Shown: in pieces, positions 39,507 to 48,569 of the stretch | Layout of the letters: each line of letters begins with the position of its first letter | How positions within the stretch are numbered: the first letter of the stretch is position 1 | DNA from: Acidimicrobiia bacterium | GTDB lineage: Bacteria > Actinomycetota > Acidimicrobiia > Acidimicrobiales > Bin134 | Assembly: GCA_009842675.1 (NCBI GenBank) | Contig: VYEX01000066.1 | Coordinates: 1 to 64,000, forward strand | Length of the DNA stretch: 64,000 nt | Direction of reading: 5' to 3' | Notes under the pieces: model-generated | Seen by the model: only the letters and a program-made list of their open reading frames with translations | Database searches by the model: none | What the model was told of the DNA's origin: nothing | Made by a program: the position numbers and the translations under genes

Positions 39507-41930
39507 TCAGCCCCAAGCGGTGGGGCGAGTGCCGATGACCTGGGCCTCGGCCAGCCGGGCGATCTCGGCTTCGTCGAGGCCGAGCACGTCGCCCAAGATC
39601 TCCTCGTTGTGCTCTCCCAGCGTGGGAGCGGGGCGGCGAAGCTGGTGGTATTGGCCGTTGAACCGGCCGGGGAAGCTGGGATAGGGCACTCGCCCTACCA
39701 CCACGTGGTCCATCCACTGTTGGTGACCCCGAGCGACGAGCTGGGGATTGTCAATCGACACCCGGCCATTGATGACCGGGGCAGCGGGCACACCGGCGGC
39801 AAGCAGCTCAGAGACCACGTCGTCGCGATTTCGGCCCGCCGTCCAGCTGCCGATGGCCTCGTCGATCTCGCCATGGTGGTTCTGGCGATCAGCCCGGCTC
39901 GCCCACCCAGCCCAATCGTCGTGTCCGATCAAGGCCGCCAGTGCGGGCCATTGGGAGTCCTCGTCGACGGAGATGACAACCCATTGATCCTCCCCCTCGG
40001 CGGCATAAATGCCCTGGGGGGCGGCATAGGGCGAGCGGTTTCCCTGGCGTTGGAGGAGCTGGCCGTAGGCCGTCCACTCGATCACTTGTTCGGCGGCCGC
40101 GTTCAATCCCGCCTCGATCAGCGGGACCTCCACCAAGATCCCTTCGCCGGTCTGGGCCCGGTGCTCCAGGGCCAGCAGGGTGGCGAAAACCGCGTGCATT
40201 CCGCCCAATTGGTCGCACATCCCCCGCGGCACCAGCGGGCGCCCATCTGGATCTCCGGTGAGGAAGGCCAATCCGCTGGCCTGCTCGATGGTCATGGCGA
40301 AGCCCGTGCGGTCGCGCCACGGCCCGGTCAGGCCGAAGGCCGGCATTCGCACCATGACGGCGTTGGGGTTCAGCCGGTGGACCTCATCCCAGTCCAGACC
40401 GAAGTTCTCCACCACCCGGGGGGAGTAGTTCTCGATCACGATGTCGGACATCTCGATGAGCCGCTTCACCTGCGCCAGTCCATCGTCGCAAGACAGGTCC
40501 AGTGTCACCGACCGCTTGCCGGTGTTGGCCCCATGGGTCACCGGGCTCCACTCCCACAAGTTGTCGCGTTTGAGTCCGCTGGCATAGCGCATGCCGTCGC
40601 ATCGCTGGATGGACTCCACTTTGATGACGTCGGCGCCCAGGGCAGAGAACAGGCACGACGCCACCGGACCGGCCCAGAACGTGGCCAGATCGCAGACCCG
40701 GAGCCCGGCCAGCGGAAGCGACGGCTCGGAGCGAGCAGACAGTGGGCCCGAGGCTCGACTAGTGCCGCCACGGGCCCTCAGCAATTCATCGTCGGCCTCG
40801 CCCAAGGCGGGCGCAGGCGGGACCGGGCGGGCCGGGCGGCTACTGAGCTGGTACGGCACTCGAGGTTGGGTGAACTCTCCGGGGTTCTCTACATATACCC
40901 CCCGCTCGGCGAAGTGATCGATCTGGGCTACCCGGCTGCCGTCGCCGATGGGAGCCACCGGCACCCGCAACAAGGTGGCCTTCTCCACGATCTCGTCCAC
41001 GGTGTGGGCTTTGGTATAGCGGGCGATGCGTTCCCACACAACGTTGCGGTTGTCCATCCGACCGTCGCCGCTGGCCAATACCGGATCCTCGGCCATTTCG
41101 GGGTCGTCTATGACCACGCAGAAGTCCTTGAACTGCTGGCCGGTGATGGTGCAGAACCCCACCCAGCCGTCCTTGGCCTGCTCCACGGAGGGGATCTCAA
41201 TGGAGCGGGTAGAACCGGTGCGGGACTCGGGGGCATAGGCGGCGTAGAGGTGGGCATAGACGATGAAGCTGGTGGTCATGGCCTCGTAGGCCGAGATGTC
41301 CACATGCTCGCCCTGGGCATTGCCCCGCCGAGCGGCCATCAGTGCGGCCATCCCCAGAGCAGCGGCGTTGGCCGCCGTGAGGAAATCCCCCAGCTTGCCC
41401 CCCACTCCGAGGGGCATCTCGTCGGGAATACCGCGGCTGTGGGTGGAACCCACCCAGGACTGGAGGGTGAACTCGTTGGCCGGGCGCTGGTCCCATGGAC
41501 CCCCTCGACCCCACGGCGAAATCGACAGCATCACGAGGGACTGATTGGCTTCGGCCAACTCGGCGTGGCCCAAACCCATCGACTCGACCGCTCCGGCGCC
41601 TAGGTCTTCAATGACGAGATCGGCGGTAGCAGCCAACGACCGGAACCGGTCCCGGCCCGGAGGGTCGTCCAGGTCGATCACCGTGCTGCGCTTGCCGGCG
41701 TTGAGGAACTGGAAGAAGGCGCCGTCGCCGGCGCCGTCGCCCGCGGGCGATCCCGATGCCGACCACGACCGCCATCGGTCGCCGCCGGGAGGCTCGATCT
41801 TGATGACCTCGGCCCCGGCGTCGGCGAACAACTTGGCGGTGTAGGCCCCGCCGATGGTGCGGGTGAGCTCTAACACCCGAACCTGGTCCAGCACCGCCCC
41901 CTCAGGGGTGCCCAGCAGTTGGCCGGCCAT
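39507..41930 (-). CDS. Double-length CaiB/BaiF (type III CoA-transferase) protein
   Basis: The 807-residue protein is a head-to-tail fusion of two CaiB/BaiF domains. Domain 1 starts with VLELTRTIGGAYTAKLFADAGAEVIKIEPPGGDRW and domain 2, near residue 400, with VCDLATFWAGPVASCLFSALGADVIKVE. In both halves the position that normally holds the catalytic Asp appears to be Glu (VDISAYEA and VEVPLIEA). It could still be a transferase, or it could act as an isomerase or hydratase-like CoA-binding protein. It lies between an acyl-CoA dehydrogenase and a cyclase-family gene on the same strand. Confidence 0.88.
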   Translation of the reverse strand: MAGQLLGTPEGAVLDQVRVLELTRTIGGAYTAKLFADAGAEVIKIEPPGGDRWRSWSASGSPAGDGAGDGAFFQFLNAGKRSTVIDLDDPPGRDRFRSLAATADLVIEDLGAGAVESMGLGHAELAEANQSLVMLSISPWGRGGPWDQRPANEFTLQSWVGSTHSRGIPDEMPLGVGGKLGDFLTAANAAALGMAALMAARRGNAQGEHVDISAYEAMTTSFIVYAHLYAAYAPESRTGSTRSIEIPSVEQAKDGWVGFCTITGQQFKDFCVVIDDPEMAEDPVLASGDGRMDNRNVVWERIARYTKAHTVDEIVEKATLLRVPVAPIGDGSRVAQIDHFAERGVYVENPGEFTQPRVPYQLSSRPARPVPPAPALGEADDELLRARGGTSRASGPLSARSEPSLPLAGLRVCDLATFWAGPVASCLFSALGADVIKVESIQRCDGMRYASGLKRDNLWEWSPVTHGANTGKRSVTLDLSCDDGLAQVKRLIEMSDIVIENYSPRVVENFGLDWDEVHRLNPNAVMVRMPAFGLTGPWRDRTGFAMTIEQASGLAFLTGDPDGRPLVPRGMCDQLGGMHAVFATLLALEHRAQTGEGILVEVPLIEAGLNAAAEQVIEWTAYGQLLQRQGNRSPYAAPQGIYAAEGEDQWVVISVDEDSQWPALAALIGHDDWAGWASRADRQNHHGEIDEAIGSWTAGRNRDDVVSELLAAGVPAAPVINGRVSIDNPQLVARGHQQWMDHVVVGRVPYPSFPGRFNGQYHQLRRPAPTLGEHNEEILGDVLGLDEAEIARLAEAQVIGTRPTAWG

Positions 41931-41964
41931 CTTCGCCGCCTAAACCCTTGACACCGACTGGCGT

Positions 41965-42867
41965 CTAGCCGATGACCACTGGGTTGATCGGGCTGCCGGT
42001 GGCCCCGGTCACGTTGAGCGGTGACACCGTCATGAAGCCCTCGTGGCAGCCGTCGGCGGCCATCTCCGAGAAGTTCAAGAACTCCAGCATGTAGATGCCC
42101 GCGCCCACCAAGAGGATCTTGTGAACGGTGAGGAAGTCGTTCTCGTCGAACGGGATGACCTCAATGGCCGCGTTGTCGGACCCCACAGCCACCACGTCGT
42201 TGGCCATCAGCCACTCGGCCCCGTCGTTGTTGATGCCGGGCTGGGCGAAGGGCTGCTCTGCGGCGGGGTCGGCCTCAATCGACCACCACATGTCGAGGTA
42301 GCCAGTGCGGATCAACACGATGTCGCCGGACCGCACCGGGGTGCCCTGGGCCTCGGCGCAGGCGGCCAGGTCGGCCCCGCCGATCGGCGTGCCCGCCTCC
42401 AGCCAGCCGTCGGCCCCGGCGTGGGCCACCATGTCCAGCAGCACGGCCCGCCCGGCGATGGCGCCCACCTTCTCGATGCCCAGCCGGGAGGCCCCGGTGT
42501 GGGTCTTCATGGCCTCCTTGGAGAAGCCGTTGTAGTGCTGGTCTTGGCCGTACACGTGGCACAGGGCGTCCATGTGGCTGGTGGTGTGGGAGGCGAACAC
42601 CAGAACGTCCTCGTGGGCCCCGGTGCCGGCGTGGCACCCATAGGCCTCGTAGATGCCCTCGTCGGAGGCGTTCTGGAGGGTGAGGCGCATGGGGGTGCCC
42701 CGGTAGTCCATGATCGGCACGCCCTGCGATTGGATTGGAATGCCCAGCGGGTACACCTTGCCAGTGGTGATCGAGGCACTGGCCTCTTTCACAACGTCGG
42801 GGGTGAGCAGGTTCAGTGCCCCCCGCTCATCCTCGTCGCCCCATCTTCCCCAGTTGTTCTCTGCCAT
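41965..42867 (-). CDS. Cyclase family protein (kynurenine formamidase-like metal hydrolase)
   Basis: The 300-residue protein belongs to the cyclase/Kfa superfamily. The metal-binding segment reads ASHTTSHMDALCH, the local version of HxGTHxDxPxH. DIVLIRTGYLDMWW and GSDNAAIEV are further landmarks. Members hydrolyse formamides, cyclic amides or lactones; the substrate is unknown here. It lies 34 bp upstream of the CaiB-type gene and probably shares its transcript. Confidence 0.86.
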   Translation of the reverse strand: MAENNWGRWGDEDERGALNLLTPDVVKEASASITTGKVYPLGIPIQSQGVPIMDYRGTPMRLTLQNASDEGIYEAYGCHAGTGAHEDVLVFASHTTSHMDALCHVYGQDQHYNGFSKEAMKTHTGASRLGIEKVGAIAGRAVLLDMVAHAGADGWLEAGTPIGGADLAACAEAQGTPVRSGDIVLIRTGYLDMWWSIEADPAAEQPFAQPGINNDGAEWLMANDVVAVGSDNAAIEVIPFDENDFLTVHKILLVGAGIYMLEFLNFSEMAADGCHEGFMTVSPLNVTGATGSPINPVVIG

Positions 42868-42900
42868 GCGGGGAACTCTAGTGACAGCGATGGCGACCGG

Positions 42901-43593
42901 TCACCCCTTAGATGTAGACGGCGGGTTCATGCCTAGATCCCCTAGGCGCCGCTCCACCAGTGCCATCATGCCGGGGAAGCCGGGAATACGGCGCAAGCGG
43001 CGGTCGAGGTACAGGCCCGCGCCCAGAAGCGTGGCTATCGATGCCCCCCAATTGACGCCCAGGCGTATGAGCACGAATTGATTGATTGAGGCGTTCTGAA
43101 GCAGCCAGGTGTCGAACCCGACGCTGGCGAACACGATCAATGCCACTGCAATGGAAACTCGCCGAGTGGCGGCTCGGTATTCCGGGTGGGATTTGGTGTC
43201 GTGGTCGAAGGGCACCAGATACGGCAGGGCGTAACCGGTTGCGTTGCGCTTCATGGCCGCCGACACCAGCAGGGCCAGAGCGGCCAGCGCCTTGGCTCCG
43301 ATGCCGATACCGAAGTACACGTCCTCGCTGTCGTAAATGATGCCCAGCGTGCCCCTGATCAGCAGGTACACCACGATGATCGGCATCACCCGGCCCAGCG
43401 GCAGGCCCCGGCGGTACCGGCTGACCTGGGCTTTGACGGCCCACGCTGTCATGGCTGCGATGGCAGGTATCAAGCCGAACGCGCTGTTGAGAACCAGAAA
43501 CAACACGATGGGCATGTACTGGTCGAACACATCGGCCCGGGTGGGGGCCGATGGCATCGGCGCCTGTGGGGATGTGTCGTCGGACATAGACAA
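42901..43593 (-). CDS. Multi-pass membrane protein (DUF3159/VC0807-like)
   Basis: The 230-residue protein has about five to six hydrophobic spans, starting with YMPIVLFLVLNSAFGLIPAIAAMTAW near residue 25 and including MPIIVVYLLIRGTLGI, ALAALALLVSAAM and a late VSIAVALIVFASVG. The pattern is like the DUF3159 or VC0807-type families. The function is unknown. It sits between the cyclase-family gene and a maleylpyruvate-isomerase-like gene on the same strand. Confidence 0.6.
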   Translation of the reverse strand: MSMSDDTSPQAPMPSAPTRADVFDQYMPIVLFLVLNSAFGLIPAIAAMTAWAVKAQVSRYRRGLPLGRVMPIIVVYLLIRGTLGIIYDSEDVYFGIGIGAKALAALALLVSAAMKRNATGYALPYLVPFDHDTKSHPEYRAATRRVSIAVALIVFASVGFDTWLLQNASINQFVLIRLGVNWGASIATLLGAGLYLDRRLRRIPGFPGMMALVERRLGDLGMNPPSTSKG

Positions 43594-43607
43594 GCTGCTC
43601 GGGGGCT

Positions 43608-44345
43608 CTAGCGGGACAGGGCGAACCAGGCTCGGGCGGAGTCAGCGTCGCCGAAGGTCTCCACACCGGGGCTGTCCAGCCCGATGCGCTCCCACACCAG
43701 CAGCAGGAGGTCGGTTCCGCTGGCTCGCACGGCTGCGTCGCCCTTGGCGTGCTCGAAGCTCATCTTGATGCGACCGCCGTGGTTGACCAGCAGCCACTCC
43801 CCGTCTCCGTCGGTGCGGTGCAGATGCAAGCTGGCGTCGGGCAAGGTCATGTCCCAGTTGGCCACGGCAAACGGCAGCACCACCTCGTACAGCTCGCTCA
43901 CCCCGTCGGCCCCCAGGTCGGAGTCGATCGGGCCGGGAGCTCCGAAGGCGGCCTCGGCATCCCAGCGGTGCACCGCGGTCTCATGGGCCATGCGGCGGAA
44001 ATAGAAGGCCATGGTGTTCTGCCCGGCCCAGCTCCACACCGCCTCATCGGGATCAGCCCCATCGAGCGCTTCCTGCACGAATAGATGCCCCTCCTCGAAC
44101 CACTCCACGATGGCGTCGCCCTCGGGGGGACGGGGGATCTCGTCGGCAGGGATCATCTCGGTGGCCCGCTCGGCCACGTGGCGCCCCACCGAGCGGTACA
44201 CCCGGCCCACATGGGCCAGCAGCTTGTGCACGGTCCAGCCGGGACACGACGGCACAATGGCGTCAATGTCCCGCCGACCCGCGGCGGCGATGGCCTCGCC
44301 GTCGGACCGCAGGGCTTGCTGATAGACGGCTCGGTCGATGCTCAT
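43608..44345 (-). CDS. Maleylpyruvate isomerase / DinB-like mycothiol-dependent family protein
   Basis: The 245-residue protein matches the TIGR03083 actinobacterial family. Its N-terminal metal-binding helix bundle has VPSCPGWTVHKLLAHVGRVYR with His ligands, and FYFRRMAHETAVHRWDAEAAFG carries a further His pair. Members include mycothiol-dependent maleylpyruvate isomerases, but many are uncharacterised, so the reaction is not assigned. Confidence 0.85.
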   Translation of the reverse strand: MSIDRAVYQQALRSDGEAIAAAGRRDIDAIVPSCPGWTVHKLLAHVGRVYRSVGRHVAERATEMIPADEIPRPPEGDAIVEWFEEGHLFVQEALDGADPDEAVWSWAGQNTMAFYFRRMAHETAVHRWDAEAAFGAPGPIDSDLGADGVSELYEVVLPFAVANWDMTLPDASLHLHRTDGDGEWLLVNHGGRIKMSFEHAKGDAAVRASGTDLLLLVWERIGLDSPGVETFGDADSARAWFALSR

Positions 44346-44392
44346 GGCGCGACGGTACCAATCCCAACCAGGCCGATAGCTAGTGTGAGGCT

Positions 44393-44794
44393 ATGGAAGC
44401 CCATTGGGACCTCGACACCCTCCGGGTATTCCTCCACATCCTGGGGGCTGCGGTATGGGTGGGAGGCCAAGTCATTGTCGCCGCCCTGGTGCCGGCTCTT
44501 CGCCGGATAGGTCCCGAGGCCACCCAGGCCGCCGCCCAGCAGTTCGCCCGGGTGGCGTGGCCATTCTTCTGGCTGGCAGTGCTGTCGGGCCTGTGGAACC
44601 TGCTCGAGGTGGAATTCGAAGACGCAGCCAACAGCTATCACATCACCCTCACCATCAAGCTTGTGCTGGTGATTGCCACCGGCGTGACGGCTTGGTTGCA
44701 CACCAAGGCCTCCGACCGCCGCCGCATCGCCATGATGGGCTCGCTATCGGGCGTCACATCGATAGGGGCCGTGCTGGTTGGCGTGGCGCTGTAG
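44393..44794 (+). CDS. Small CopD-like membrane protein
   Basis: The 133-residue protein has about four hydrophobic spans (roughly 11-31, 49-69, 82-101 and 113-133), including VFLHILGAAVWVGGQVIVAAL, FFWLAVLSGLWNLL and VLVIATGVTAWLH. The His in HILGAAVWVGG resembles CopD-type membrane domains. Function unknown. It is divergent from the maleylpyruvate isomerase-like gene. Confidence 0.7.
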   Translation: MEAHWDLDTLRVFLHILGAAVWVGGQVIVAALVPALRRIGPEATQAAAQQFARVAWPFFWLAVLSGLWNLLEVEFEDAANSYHITLTIKLVLVIATGVTAWLHTKASDRRRIAMMGSLSGVTSIGAVLVGVAL

Positions 44795-44814
44795 AGCTTC
44801 CCCGCTCTCCTGAA

Positions 44815-46002
44815 TCAGAACTCGAAGTCGCCGAAAATCTCCGGAACAGTGAGGTCGAATCCCACTTCGAAGGCCGCCCGAGCTCCGAACAGGGAGTCCA
44901 TCGCGGCACTCACCATTTCGTAGGCGGCCCGGACCTCCACCAGGGCCGTCGATCCGACTACTGCTCGGGCTTCGATCAAGGCGTCGGCAGCCACCGCTCG
45001 GTTCTCCACCAACAGGGCATCGACCGAGTCGCATGCGGCCTGGGCCCGACGCCGGAACTCCTTGGCCTCGATGACCACGTCCCGGGCGGCGTCGTAGACA
45101 TCTGCCGGGGTCTCGGAATCGCTGAACGAATAGGCCAAGGCCGATGCCGAATGGACGTCGTCGGCTCCGCCGCGGTCGCCGGCGGCCGCTTGGATCTCGA
45201 AGACTGTGGCGGTAGCCGCGGCCAAATTGGTCCGGGCCTCTGCCAGCGCCCCCCACAGCTCGTCGGCAATCTCGGCGTTGTAGGCAGTGCGGGTCACCGC
45301 CAGAGTGGTCAGCGCCGAGCGGAACTCGCCGATGGAGGTCGCCCGAATGTCGTCGGCCACTGCGGTCTTCAAGTCAGCGGCCAGCGCGGTTTGTGCTGCG
45401 GCGAGCGAGTCTTTGAGGTAGGCGGTCCGGGCATTGGCCAGCAGGACTAGCGCCTCGTCAACTGCACGATAGGCGGATCGGGCTCCCGCCAACACCGACA
45501 GCGTGTTGGCCATTTTGGCGTAGCCGGACTCGTCGGAGTCTGAGTCGACTTCCCTCTCTCGTTCCTCCACCAGGGCAACCAGGGCACGGGCCAAGTGGCC
45601 GGAGAATGCGCTCTCCTCTTCTTCGCTTTCGTCCGCGGCATCGCCATCCACCGCTCCCGCGCCGACGATGGTGCTGCTCGGCGTATCGTCCGCGGCGAAG
45701 GCGGCGGTGACCTCGGCCAGCGTGCCGCGGGCGGCATCGGCGTAGGAGGCAACCGCACCCTTGGCTCGCAAGGCCTCGGCCATGGCCATGACTGCGGACT
45801 TGTCGGCGTCGTGGGCCGATGCGGCGGCCTCATCGTTCCAGCCGGTGATGTCGGAGAAGAACCTGGCCCGCTGGGCCGCATCAGCCGCCTCCCCAATATG
45901 AGCGCAAGAGCTGCGCAGGGCTTCGACCGCTCCGGCGTAATACCGGGAGTCGGCGACGACGCCCCCTGCCGAGAACTCCATGCCTTCTACCGGCTCAGCC
46001 AT
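44815..46002 (-). CDS. Alanine-rich helical protein with repeating Ala-Arg-x-Ala-Tyr motif
   Basis: The 395-residue protein has no signal peptide or membrane span. It is rich in Ala, Glu, Asp and Val, and most of it should be alpha-helical. A motif like A-R/T-R-x-A-Y recurs (GARSAYRAV, NARTAYLKD, VTRTAYNAE, EVRAAYEMV, GARAAFEVG), mostly 30 to 60 residues apart, suggesting a helical-repeat or bundle protein. I recognise no family. It is divergent from the formate/nitrite transporter with a 139-bp gap. Confidence 0.6.
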   Translation of the reverse strand: MAEPVEGMEFSAGGVVADSRYYAGAVEALRSSCAHIGEAADAAQRARFFSDITGWNDEAAASAHDADKSAVMAMAEALRAKGAVASYADAARGTLAEVTAAFAADDTPSSTIVGAGAVDGDAADESEEEESAFSGHLARALVALVEEREREVDSDSDESGYAKMANTLSVLAGARSAYRAVDEALVLLANARTAYLKDSLAAAQTALAADLKTAVADDIRATSIGEFRSALTTLAVTRTAYNAEIADELWGALAEARTNLAAATATVFEIQAAAGDRGGADDVHSASALAYSFSDSETPADVYDAARDVVIEAKEFRRRAQAACDSVDALLVENRAVAADALIEARAVVGSTALVEVRAAYEMVSAAMDSLFGARAAFEVGFDLTVPEIFGDFEF

Positions 46003-46141
46003 GGCCTACACGGTAGTTGGAACTGCCAAGAGAATTGGGCAGAGCAATGCAACCTCATGGTGTCAGTCGCATACGCCACCCCAGGGGAACCGAAATAGTA
46101 CGGTTTGATTCAATCGGAACCAGGGACGGGGGAGCGGGAAC

Positions 46142-46960
46142 ATGTCAGAAGCCTTGACGCCGGAGGAGATTGCCCGAAAGATCAAGCGTGCCGGAATCGG
46201 CAAGGCCCAGTTCGACTTCACCCAGACCTCCATCCTGGGAATCATGGCCGGAGCGTTCATCGGCCTGGGCGGCGTGTTCGCCCTCACCATCGCGGTCAGC
46301 CCAGAGCTGGGAACGGGACCGGCCCGACTGCTCATCGGGGTGGGCTTCTCGCTGGGACTGTTCTTGGTAGTGGTCACCGGATCGGAGCTGTTCACCGGTA
46401 ACAACCTCATGGTGGCCAGCTTCTTCAGCCGCCGCATCAGCGGCCCCGAGCTCACCCGCAACTGGGCGCTGGCCTTTGTGGCCAACCTGGTCGGCTCGCT
46501 GGTGATCGTGTTCTTGCTGTACTACAGCCGGTGGTGGGCCCAGAGCGACTACGCCTTCTCGGTGCGGACCATCCAGATCGCCAACGACAAAGTGAACCTG
46601 TCGTTTGGCACTGCGTTCGTGCGGGGGCTGCTAGCCAACATGCTGGTGTGTCTGGCGGTGTGGATGGCGGTGGCAGGCCGCTCGTTGGTGGACAAGATGA
46701 TCGGGATCCTCCTGCCCATCACCGCCTTCGTGGCCGCCGGATTCGAGCACAGCATCGCCAACATGTTCTTCTTGCCGCTGGGCTGGCTGGTATCCACCGA
46801 CGCCGAAGCCCTGGCCGCCGCCGGCCTTACCGCCGACCAAGTCGACCGACTGAACTTCGGTTGGGTGACCCACAACCTCGTCGCCGTCACCCTCGGCAAC
46901 ATCGTCGGCGGCGCCCTCGTCGGCCTCACCAACTGGACTGTCTACTTAAGACGGCAGTAG
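46142..46960 (+). CDS. Formate/nitrite transporter family protein
   Basis: The 272-residue protein has the FNT layout of six membrane spans. Conserved elements include SILGIMAGAFIGLGGVF, GVGFSLGLFLVVVTGSELFTGNN (the Omega-loop region), ANLVGSLV, GLLANMLVCLAVWMA and FEHSIANMFFLPLGW (with the central pore His region). FNT channels pass formate, nitrite, lactate or hydrosulfide; the sequence does not settle which. No formate or nitrite metabolism gene is adjacent. Confidence 0.93.
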   Translation: MSEALTPEEIARKIKRAGIGKAQFDFTQTSILGIMAGAFIGLGGVFALTIAVSPELGTGPARLLIGVGFSLGLFLVVVTGSELFTGNNLMVASFFSRRISGPELTRNWALAFVANLVGSLVIVFLLYYSRWWAQSDYAFSVRTIQIANDKVNLSFGTAFVRGLLANMLVCLAVWMAVAGRSLVDKMIGILLPITAFVAAGFEHSIANMFFLPLGWLVSTDAEALAAAGLTADQVDRLNFGWVTHNLVAVTLGNIVGGALVGLTNWTVYLRRQ

Positions 46961-47024
46961 CAGCCCTTCAACCAGGGCCTTACACCTCGCAAGGCTGCAA
47001 CCGCCCGCGGCTACTGTGCCGACC

Positions 47025-47930
47025 ATGAGCAAGAGGCTTGATGGCAAGGCGGCGATGGTGACGGGGGCGGGGAATGGCATTGGGCGGGCCATTGCGCTGT
47101 TGTTGGCGGAGCACGGGGCGCAGGTGGTGGTGAACGACCTGGGGACCGATGAGCAGGGCGACGGGACTGACGCCTCTCATGCGGTTCGGACGGTGGCCGA
47201 CATCGAGGCCGTCGGAGGCACGGCGGTGGCCAATCACAGTGACGTCGCCACCTTCGAGGGGGCCGGTGAGGTGGTGCAGCAGACGGTGGACGCCTACGGG
47301 CGCATTGACATCGCGGTGAACTGCGCGGGGGCGGCCATCGAGGGATCGATATACGAGATGGCGCCCGAGCTGTACCACAAGACCATCGCCTTGCAGATGT
47401 CCCAGAAGTGGTTCATCGCCCGCCACGCGGTGCCGCTCATGGTGGCCCAAGGCTGGGGCCGGGTGGTGAACACCACATCGCATGGGGCGCTGGGCGACTT
47501 GGGCCAGCCGGCGTTCGCCGCGGCCATGGGCGGGGTGATCTCCATGACCAAGGCCCTGGCTACCGAGACGGCGGGCACCGGGGTGACGGTGAACTGCCTA
47601 GCGCCGGGGGCAGCCACCCGGCTGCACGCCAAGACGCACGACGACTTCAAGGCCTGGCACGAGCAGGGCATCATCGACGACGAGATGTGGCAGAGCTACC
47701 TCACCACTCCCCCGCCCGAATACGTGGCCCCCGCGGTGGTATGGCTGTGCACCGATGCGGCCGACTACGTGAGCGGCCAGGTGGTCCACGCGGCCGGCGG
47801 CCAGGTGGCGGTGTGGAACGAGCTCCGGGAGGAGCGGGCCATCTACCGGGGCGACCACGCCCAGGTCGATCCCTGGACCCTGGACGAGCTCGATCACCTG
47901 TTCCCCCGCAACCTGCTGCCCCGGCCCTGA
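47025..47930 (+). CDS. SDR-fold protein lacking catalytic Tyr and Lys
   Basis: The 301-residue protein (MSKRLDGKAAMVTG) has an intact Rossmann motif TGAGNGIG and VVNDLG, as in SDRs of the multifunctional-enzyme type and Rv3548c-like proteins. At the active site the usual YxxxK is FAAAM (in GQPAFAAAMGG), so both Tyr and Lys are gone; the Ser segment reads NTTSHG. It could bind NAD(P) without normal oxidoreduction, for example as a partner subunit. An upstream in-frame start at 47016 is also possible. Confidence 0.87.
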   Translation: MSKRLDGKAAMVTGAGNGIGRAIALLLAEHGAQVVVNDLGTDEQGDGTDASHAVRTVADIEAVGGTAVANHSDVATFEGAGEVVQQTVDAYGRIDIAVNCAGAAIEGSIYEMAPELYHKTIALQMSQKWFIARHAVPLMVAQGWGRVVNTTSHGALGDLGQPAFAAAMGGVISMTKALATETAGTGVTVNCLAPGAATRLHAKTHDDFKAWHEQGIIDDEMWQSYLTTPPPEYVAPAVVWLCTDAADYVSGQVVHAAGGQVAVWNELREERAIYRGDHAQVDPWTLDELDHLFPRNLLPRP

Positions 47931-47954
47931 CGCCCGGCTAAGCCGCCCCCGCGG

Positions 47955-48569
47955 TTAGAGGGCGTGCTGGCAGACCCAGCGGTGCATGGCAATGCCGGAG
48001 GCCACGCCGGCGTTGATGGAGCGGGTGGAGCCGAACTGGGTTATGGCCAACACCTCATCACAAGCAGCCACCGCCTCGGACGACAGGCCGGGGCCCTCTT
48101 GGCCGAACAGCAGCACGCAGCGCTCGGGCAGCGAGTAGCCCTCGATAGGCTCGGTGCCGGGACCGTTGTCAATTCCCAAAATCGGCAGCTCGGCCTCGGC
48201 GGCCCAGGCAACGAGGTCATCCAGCTCGGGGTGGTGCAGCACGTGCAGGTAGCGGTCGGTGACCATGGCCCCCCGGCGGTTCCAGCGACGCTTGCCCACG
48301 ATGTGGACTGCCGCGGCCCCGAAGGCGTTGGCGTTGCGGACCATGGTCCCGATGTTGAGGTCGTGCTGCCAGTTCTCCACCGCTACGTGGAACCCATGGC
48401 GGCGGTCGTCCAAGTGGGCCACGATGGCCTCGTGGCGCCAATAGCGGTAGGCGTCCACCACGTTGCGGGTGTCGCCTCCCTCGATCAGCTCGGGGTCGAG
48501 ATGGGGCGGAAGCCGCTCAGCCCAGCGGCGCGGCGTGCCCAAGTGGATCCGCTCCCACCAAGTTGGCAA
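47955..48569 (-). CDS. SpoU/TrmH-family RNA 2'-O-methyltransferase
   Basis: The protein has the three SPOUT motifs: NIGTMVRNANAFGAAAVHIVG, VLLFGQEGPGLS and QFGSTRSINAGVASGIAMH. It methylates a 2'-OH on tRNA or rRNA; the exact target is unknown. No ATG lies at the N-terminal boundary. The most likely start is a TTG at 48569 (giving 204 residues), inside the end of the upstream acyl-CoA dehydrogenase gene (53-bp overlap). Longer in-frame sequence upstream does not look like family sequence. Confidence 0.88.
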   Translation of the reverse strand: MPTWWERIHLGTPRRWAERLPPHLDPELIEGGDTRNVVDAYRYWRHEAIVAHLDDRRHGFHVAVENWQHDLNIGTMVRNANAFGAAAVHIVGKRRWNRRGAMVTDRYLHVLHHPELDDLVAWAAEAELPILGIDNGPGTEPIEGYSLPERCVLLFGQEGPGLSSEAVAACDEVLAITQFGSTRSINAGVASGIAMHRWVCQHAL

